Shown here piece after piece: positions 58,571 to 64,000 of a stretch of DNA of 64,000 bases. Within the stretch, counting starts at the first letter, position 1, and each line of letters begins with the position of its first letter. This stretch comes from Tubiluchus corallicola (taxonomy: Eukaryota; Priapulida; Priapulimorpha; Priapulimorphida; Tubiluchidae): assembly GCA_030141605.1 (NCBI GenBank), contig JAQGDQ010000216.1, forward strand, positions 1 to 64,000. The letters are read 5' to 3'. The position numbers and the translations under genes were made by a program. The notes below the pieces were generated by a model. The model saw only the letters and a program-made list of their open reading frames with translations, did not search any database and had not been told where the DNA came from.

Positions 58571-59707
58571 ATGAGGATTGCAATTATAGGACCATCATAT
58601 CCCTACAGAGGAGGCATTGCAGCTGGTAATGAGCGATTAGCATTACAGTTTCATAGGCAGGGACATACCGCAACTATATATACTTTTACTGTTCAGTATC
58701 CGGGGTTTTTATTCCCTGGTAAAAGCCAGTATTCAGAAGATCGTGAGGAGAACCAATTGAGGATAGTGAGATGTATTAACTCTGTAAACCCACTTAACTG
58801 GCTTTTAGTTGGAAATAGGATAAAGCGGCAGAGATACGACCTTGTTGTCATTAGGTATTGGCTACCTTTTATGGGACCATGCTTTGGAACAATATTAAGA
58901 AGAGTTAGGAGAAATGGCTACTCTAAGATAATATCAATTGTTGATAATATTGTCCCGCACGAGCCAAGGATCGGGGATACCCTGCTTACGAAGTATTTTG
59001 TAAAACCGGTTGATGGATTTATTGCTATGTCACAAGGTGTGTTGGATGGTATTGGTTGTTTTAGCCGGAATAAGCCCAGGCTTCTTTCTCCCCATCCGCT
59101 ATTTGATAATTTTGGGGATATATCTTCCAGGGAGGAAGCAATTGAAAAACTGGGAATGGATATTGATTGCAGATACATTCTCTTTTTTGGACTAATTCGG
59201 CATTATAAAGGGTTAGATTTATTAATTCGTGCTTTTGCGGACGAGCGCTTTAGAGGCAGAAGCATCAAGCTGATAGTTGCAGGGGAGTATTATGATGATA
59301 AGAGTAAATATGTTAGCTTGATCGAGGCGAATCAGCTGGAAAAGGATGTAATACAGGTAGACAAATTTATACCTAACTCCGAGGTTGCCCACTACTTTAA
59401 TGCTTGCGACCTGGTAGTGCAGCCTTATAGATCTGCAACACAGAGTGGCGTTACTCAAATTGCCTTCCATTTTAATAAGCCAATGATAGTTACAGGGGTG
59501 GGAGGGCTGAAAGAGATGTGCCCTGATGGTAAAGTTGGCTTTGTTGTTCCGGTCGATCCTAGCGCCATTGCTGATGCCATAATACGATTTTTCGATGAGT
59601 CCTGCCAAGCAGAGATGGCCAAAAACATAGTTGAAGAGAAAAACAAGTATAGCTGGGAGATACTGGTCGATAACATTTTTGCTTTGATTAATGATTTAGA
59701 TAAGTAA
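58571..59707 (+). CDS. Family 4 glycosyltransferase (GT-B)
   Basis: A 378-residue cytosolic glycosyltransferase. It opens with the glycine-rich AIIGPSYPYRGGIAAGNERL, and the second domain has ILFFGLIRHYKGLDLLIRAF (about 207), KLIVAGEYY and VVQPYRSATQSGVTQIAFHF followed by GVGGLKEM, the sugar-nucleotide site with its Glu. It likely takes part in making a cell-surface polysaccharide or glycolipid. The sugar and acceptor cannot be stated. It may be co-transcribed with cysS. Confidence 0.92.
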   Translation: MRIAIIGPSYPYRGGIAAGNERLALQFHRQGHTATIYTFTVQYPGFLFPGKSQYSEDREENQLRIVRCINSVNPLNWLLVGNRIKRQRYDLVVIRYWLPFMGPCFGTILRRVRRNGYSKIISIVDNIVPHEPRIGDTLLTKYFVKPVDGFIAMSQGVLDGIGCFSRNKPRLLSPHPLFDNFGDISSREEAIEKLGMDIDCRYILFFGLIRHYKGLDLLIRAFADERFRGRSIKLIVAGEYYDDKSKYVSLIEANQLEKDVIQVDKFIPNSEVAHYFNACDLVVQPYRSATQSGVTQIAFHFNKPMIVTGVGGLKEMCPDGKVGFVVPVDPSAIADAIIRFFDESCQAEMAKNIVEEKNKYSWEILVDNIFALINDLDK

Positions 59708-59711
59708 GATA

Positions 59712-59851
59712 AGTCCTTCGAAAGCTCATTTTTTGCTAATTATTGTTAAATATCAAAATACTCCTTAAGACCTTTACCTACATTATAAAGCTGTGGTTTT
59801 CACTAGATTTGTCTTCAGTCCGAGCCAGACTTATGCCTTGCAAATGCCTCA
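59712..59851 (+). repeat. Interspersed repeat family 1, copy J
   Basis: A diverged full-length copy behind the glycosyltransferase gene: AGTCCTTCGAAAGCTCATTT at the left, ATATCAAAATACTCC inside, and AGTCCGAGCCAGACTTATGC followed by CTTGCAAATGCCTC at the right. The TTGCAAATG end is the mirror of the family's left end. Confidence 0.55.
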
Positions 59852-59915
59852 TTGTATAAGAAAATTGATAATATGTATTCATGATTGTTATATTAATTTT
59901 ATACATTTGTGTGTA

Positions 59916-60368
59916 ATGGCAAAAAGTCTTTTACATAGAGTTGCTGCCGTATCAATGGCCTTGCTGGTATTCATGTCATCGACAGGTTTTTCTATAGGCC
60001 TGCACTATTGCCAGGACGAACTAAAAGGCATTAGTTTATTTGGCGAAGCCGGGATTTGCTGTGAGAAACAGGCTGTTACAGGTTGTCATCCCCGGGAGAA
60101 GCCCTGCTATTGCAAATCGGATAGTGCATCACAACCTGAGAAAGATAACTGTTGCCATAACGAGAGCATAGTTATAAGCAGCCTTGATACCGATGCGACA
60201 GCCCTTCAACATATTGTTCAGCAGGATATTAAGATAAGTTTCGTTTCTGCTTTTGTAGTTGCTTGTGTATTCAGCTGCCCTGTGCAATCTGACTGCCTAC
60301 ATCAGAGGTATAGGCTACCTCTACCTGACAGGGATATGCAAGTTCTTTTTCAGACTTTCCTGATTTGA
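59916..60368 (+). CDS. HYC_CC_PP family exported protein
   Basis: A 150-residue protein from the ATG at 59916; the frame is open further upstream to 59793 but that part lacks homology and would precede the signal sequence. A signal peptide or anchor (MAKSLLHRVAAVSMALLVFM) is followed by the family's marks: GLHYCQDEL (HYC), GICCEK and NCCHNE (CC pairs), and the C-terminal LPLPDRDMQVLFQTFLI. The family is found next to heavy-metal RND pumps in Bacteroidetes. The many Cys and His suggest binding of copper or a similar metal in the periplasm. The CusA-type gene follows 77 bp later. Confidence 0.85.
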   Translation: MAKSLLHRVAAVSMALLVFMSSTGFSIGLHYCQDELKGISLFGEAGICCEKQAVTGCHPREKPCYCKSDSASQPEKDNCCHNESIVISSLDTDATALQHIVQQDIKISFVSAFVVACVFSCPVQSDCLHQRYRLPLPDRDMQVLFQTFLI

Positions 60369-60445
60369 TATTTTAGTTGATACTTCAAACGAGTTGTTTG
60401 AGCTAATTTTTATTTCACGAATTTTAAGAATTAAGCTAATCAATA

Positions 60446-63400
60446 ATGTTAAATCGTATAATCAAGTTTTTTATAGAGAATAGACCCGTTGCCTGGTTGC
60501 TTCTGTTTTTGTTTGTTGCTTGGGGTATTGTTACCTCACCCATTGACTTTGGGATAGATATTTTACCAAGAGATCCGGTGGCAGTTGATGCGATACCAGA
60601 TATTGGAGAAAATCAGCAGATTGTTTTCACCAAATGGATGGGCCGTTCTCCACAGGATGTGGAAGATCAGATCACCTACCCACTGACTACCTCTTTGCTT
60701 GGTATACCGGGTGTGAAAAGCATCAGGAGCAATTCAATGTTCGGCTTTTCAAGTATCTATATTATTTTTAATGAGAAGACAGAGTTCTATTGGAGCCGAA
60801 GTCGTATTCTTGAAAAGCTCAACTCGCTACCTGCCAACCTCCTTCCCGATGATGTTCAGCCCACACTGGGCCCTGATGCTACCGCTTTGGGGCAAATATT
60901 CTGGTACACCTTGGAGGGCAGGGATAAAGAGGGAAACACCACAGGAGGCTGGGATCTACACGAACTCCGGTCTATACAGGACTTCTATGTGCGCTTTGGA
61001 CTTTCTTCTGCCTCGGGCGTATCAGAGGTGGCTTCTATTGGCGGCTTTGTGCGAGAGTATCAGGTAGATGTCAACCCCGATAAGATGCGTATTTATGGTG
61101 TCTCCCTTAGTCAGGTGATGAAGGCCATAAAAGAGAGTAACCTTGATATAGGTGCCCAGACACTGGAGATCAATATGGCAGAGTACTTTGTTCGTGGGTT
61201 GGGTTATGTCAAGTCTGTTGAAGATATAGAGAAGGCTGTTGTGGTTGCAAAGGATAATGTCCCCATTCGCATAGGGGATATAGCTGTTGTCAGTACCGGG
61301 CCGGCTACCAGGAGGGGGGCTTTGGACAAGTCCGGTGCCGAGGCGGTTGGTGGTGTGGTAGTGGCAAGATATGGGTCTAACCCACTGGAAGTGATTAATA
61401 ATGTGAAAGATAAAATTGCAGAGATAGCTTCTGGATTGCCTACTAAAACCTTAGCTGACGGGACCGTTTCGCAGGTTACTATTGTCCCGTTTTATGACCG
61501 TACCGAGTTGATCAACGAGACTCTTGGCACGCTTGAGGAGACCCTCTCTCTGGAGATACTCATAACAGTTATTGTAGTCATACTGATGCTGTTTAATCTT
61601 CGTTCCTCCCTTCTGGTGGCCGGCTCGCTCCCAGTAGCTGTGTTAATGTGCTTTGTCGCTATGCGTTATTTTGGAGTTGATGCTAACATTGTGGCTCTTT
61701 CGGGTATTGCCATTGCTGTCGGTACGATGGTAGATATGGGAATAGTGCTCGCTGAAAGCATGGTGACCCACATGAGAAAAGCGCCGCCGGGTCAGCCACT
61801 TTCCACCACAATTTATAACGCTTCCACTGAAGTAGCCTCCGCAGTGGTTACAGCAGTGGCTACGACAGTGATCAGCTTCTTGCCAGTGTTTACAATGGTT
61901 GCTGCAGAAGGCAAACTGTTCAGGCCTCTGGCCTTTACCAAAACCTTTGCTCTGATAGCTTCTATTGTAGTAGCTGTAGCAATAGTTCCCCCCATTGCCA
62001 CACAGCTTTTTGGCCTCAGGGCAAGATCCCGGTGGACATCCTTTTGGTATAATATTTTACTTTTTGTTTTAAGCGTTGTGCTTCTTTTTTCTGCCTATCC
62101 GTATATAGGAGTTATTGGCTTGCTAATGAGTGTTACTGCATTGATAAGCTATTTTTTAAAATCTTATCGGTCTGGCAGGTTCGCGCCATATTTTGAAGTA
62201 GCCAGAAATATCGCTTACGCTACTGTTATATCCTGGTTATTGGCAAAAGTATGGATGCCGTTGGGAGTGGCTAAAAGTGTAACTGCCAACTTTATTTTTA
62301 TGGCTCTTATTATTGCTGTTTTGACTAGTAGCTTTTATGTAGTAATTCATTTTTACGAAAGGATATTACGTTTTCTGCTTAGGGTAAAGCTTATATTTCT
62401 CTTTCTTGTCGGAAGCATTATTTATTTTGGTATTCAAATCGCAAAGAATACAGGGCAGGAGTTTATGCCTGCCTTAGATGAAGGTTCATTTTTGTTAATG
62501 CCCACATCAATGCCACATTCCGGTATGGAAATGAATGTGGCCAACCTTCGTGCTCTGGATATGGCTGTAACGGCAATACCGGAAGTGGAGACCGTAGTAG
62601 GCAAGGCGGGTCGGGTAGAGAGCGCCCTGGATCCTGCTCCAATGTCTATGTATGAAAATGTAATTCTATATAAAACCGAGTACGCTACAGATAAGGAGGG
62701 GCACAGGACACGTTTCAAAAAAGATAAGGAAGGCAGGTATTTGCTGGCAAATGGTGGCTCAGTAGAGCATAAGGATGCGTTAATACAAGGATTGGATCCA
62801 ACGGATTTGGTGCCTGATGCAAATGGCTACTACTTTCGCCAGTGGCGGGACCATATTCAATCCCCCGATGATATCTGGAGTGAGATTGTAAAAGCTACCA
62901 CACTGCCTGGCGTTACTTCTGCCCCGAAGCTACAGCCTATAGAAACCCGTTTGGTAATGCTTCAGACAGGAATGCGGGCACCTATGGGTATCAAGGTAAA
63001 GGGACCTGATTTGAAGACTATTGAGGCTTTTGGGTTGGAGTTGGAGAGACACTTAAAAGAGGTGGAAGGCGTAAAGGCTCCGGCTGTATTTGCAGAGCGG
63101 ATTGTGGGTAAGCCTTACATGCTTTTTGATATTGATAGGGACAAGGTTAGTCGTTACGGCTTGTCTGTAGTAGATGTTCAAAAGCAGCTGCAAGCAGCTG
63201 TTGGCGGTATGGTGATGACCTCCACCGTAGAGGGGAGGGAGCGGTATGATATTCGTATTCGCTATCCCAGAGAGTTAAGGGGCGACCCGGACAAGCTGAA
63301 AGGCATATATGTGTCTACGCCTGTGGGAAGTCAGATACCTTTGGGCGATCTAGCAGAGATAAAATATGAACAGGGTCCCCAGGCCATAAAGAGTGAGGAT

Positions 63401-64000
63401 GGCTTTTTAGTCGGTTATGTATTATTTGACAAAGAGTCTGGCTTTGCTGAAACCCAGGTAGTTAATAATGCCATAGGGTATCTGCAGACCAAAATAGCCG
63501 ATGGTGGGCTGGTATTACCAGCCGGTGTCAATTACAGATTTGCCGGAAATTATGAACAGCAGGTACGGGCCAACAAGCGACTATCTATTGTTATACCGGT
63601 AGCCCTTATTCTTATTTTTCTGATTCTTTATTTCCAGTTCAATTCGGTTACCACCTCTCTGATGGTATTTTCAGGCGTTTTTGTGGCCTTCTCAGGCGGT
63701 TTTATTATGATATGGTTGTATGGCCAGCCCTGGTTTATGAATTTTGAGTTTTTTGGTGCCAATATGCGAGACCTTTTTCAAATGAAACCCATTAATCTCA
63801 GTGTAGCTGTATGGGTTGGTTTCTTAGCCCTATCCGGAATTGCAACGGATGACGGGGTGCTGGTAGCTACATTCCTTAAAGGCAGTTTTAAAAGAAATAC
63901 ACCGTCTACAGTCAGTCATATTAGGGATGCAGTGGTCGAAGGTGGACTGCGTAGGGTAAAACCTGCTATGATGACTACTGCAACAACTATATTGGCCCTG
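60446..64000 (+). CDS. CusA/CzcA-family heavy-metal RND efflux pump (cut by window end)
   Basis: The open frame starts at ATG 60446 and runs 1185 codons without a stop to the last base. Early landmarks are DFGIDILPRDPVAVDAIPDI, GENQQIVFTKWMGRSPQDVE and DQITYPLTTSLLGIPGVKSI, the signature start of the heavy-metal efflux group. The fourth helix reads AIAVGTMVDMGIVLAE with a single Asp. TGQEFMPALDEGSFLLMPTS and a cluster of Met residues (MPTSMPHSGMEM) follow at about residues 670-690. The C-terminal part reaches VKPAMMTTATTILAL, the helix before the end. The pump would expel copper, silver, zinc or cobalt. It is longer than E. coli CusA (about 1050 residues), as is often seen in Bacteroidetes. 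Confidence 0.93.
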   Translation, partial: MLNRIIKFFIENRPVAWLLLFLFVAWGIVTSPIDFGIDILPRDPVAVDAIPDIGENQQIVFTKWMGRSPQDVEDQITYPLTTSLLGIPGVKSIRSNSMFGFSSIYIIFNEKTEFYWSRSRILEKLNSLPANLLPDDVQPTLGPDATALGQIFWYTLEGRDKEGNTTGGWDLHELRSIQDFYVRFGLSSASGVSEVASIGGFVREYQVDVNPDKMRIYGVSLSQVMKAIKESNLDIGAQTLEINMAEYFVRGLGYVKSVEDIEKAVVVAKDNVPIRIGDIAVVSTGPATRRGALDKSGAEAVGGVVVARYGSNPLEVINNVKDKIAEIASGLPTKTLADGTVSQVTIVPFYDRTELINETLGTLEETLSLEILITVIVVILMLFNLRSSLLVAGSLPVAVLMCFVAMRYFGVDANIVALSGIAIAVGTMVDMGIVLAESMVTHMRKAPPGQPLSTTIYNASTEVASAVVTAVATTVISFLPVFTMVAAEGKLFRPLAFTKTFALIASIVVAVAIVPPIATQLFGLRARSRWTSFWYNILLFVLSVVLLFSAYPYIGVIGLLMSVTALISYFLKSYRSGRFAPYFEVARNIAYATVISWLLAKVWMPLGVAKSVTANFIFMALIIAVLTSSFYVVIHFYERILRFLLRVKLIFLFLVGSIIYFGIQIAKNTGQEFMPALDEGSFLLMPTSMPHSGMEMNVANLRALDMAVTAIPEVETVVGKAGRVESALDPAPMSMYENVILYKTEYATDKEGHRTRFKKDKEGRYLLANGGSVEHKDALIQGLDPTDLVPDANGYYFRQWRDHIQSPDDIWSEIVKATTLPGVTSAPKLQPIETRLVMLQTGMRAPMGIKVKGPDLKTIEAFGLELERHLKEVEGVKAPAVFAERIVGKPYMLFDIDRDKVSRYGLSVVDVQKQLQAAVGGMVMTSTVEGRERYDIRIRYPRELRGDPDKLKGIYVSTPVGSQIPLGDLAEIKYEQGPQAIKSEDGFLVGYVLFDKESGFAETQVVNNAIGYLQTKIADGGLVLPAGVNYRFAGNYEQQVRANKRLSIVIPVALILIFLILYFQFNSVTTSLMVFSGVFVAFSGGFIMIWLYGQPWFMNFEFFGANMRDLFQMKPINLSVAVWVGFLALSGIATDDGVLVATFLKGSFKRNTPSTVSHIRDAVVEGGLRRVKPAMMTTATTILAL

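Overview
The window looks like chromosomal DNA of a member of the Bacteroidota, probably a Bacteroidales/Marinilabiliales-like free-living bacterium. The evidence is a DUF4290-murA pair, a DUF4294 protein, a PorP/SprF-type outer membrane protein next to a secreted protein with a gliding-motility-like C-terminus, a HYC_CC_PP protein beside a CusA-type pump, a SecA of about 1100 residues, and promoters of the TTTG-N19-TAnnTTTG type. The species cannot be named from sequence reading alone. There are no rRNA genes, CRISPR arrays or prophage. Two insertion sequences lie at 44.9-48.2 kb.

Layout. 0-3 kb: a GNAT acetyltransferase and the DUF4290-murA operon (minus strand). 3.7-6.8 kb: three exported proteins including a PorP/SprF homologue. 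7.1-11.4 kb: secA and lgt, both envelope biogenesis. 11.5-23.5 kb: a branched-chain amino acid operon, ilvD-ilvB-ilvN-ilvC-leuA-leuC-leuD-(leuA/cimA-like)-leuB. It is preceded by a textbook promoter, a 21-codon Leu/Ile-rich leader peptide and alternative antiterminator/terminator hairpins. 23.6-31.6 kb: DUF4294, a WecA/TagO-type sugar-phosphate transferase, a TPR protein with rarA, and two metallophosphoesterases. 31.8-34.7 kb: galK with a sodium/solute symporter. 34.9-38.6 kb: two glycosyltransferases and a sulfatase. 39.3-41.6 kb: rpsT, two identical tRNA-Glu genes, a lipoprotein and frr. 42-44.8 kb: two DUF1080 lipoproteins and an aldose 1-epimerase. 44.9-48.2 kb: an IS4-family element and a decayed IS1634-family element. 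48.2-56.8 kb: a large TPR protein and a complete RND tripartite efflux operon (TolC-like, membrane fusion protein, RND pump). 57-59.7 kb: cysS and a glycosyltransferase. 59.9-64 kb: HYC_CC_PP protein and a CusA/CzcA-type pump that runs off the window end.

The genes are mostly housekeeping and envelope or sugar metabolism. The BCAA operon encodes the whole common pathway from pyruvate/2-oxobutyrate plus the leucine branch. Its second LeuA-family enzyme could supply 2-oxobutyrate from citramalate, since no threonine deaminase is seen here.

The most interesting material is non-coding: (i) the BCAA attenuator; (ii) a family of about ten degenerate intergenic repeats of about 110-140 bp ending in inverted CCTTTGCAAA-type termini; (iii) a second, longer repeat present in two opposite copies 7.5 kb apart, one of them split by the IS1634 element with a 19-23 bp target duplication whose unduplicated counterpart can be seen in the other copy; and (iv) a 40-bp direct repeat wrapped around the promoter of the WecA-like gene. 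I saw no clearly new protein system.
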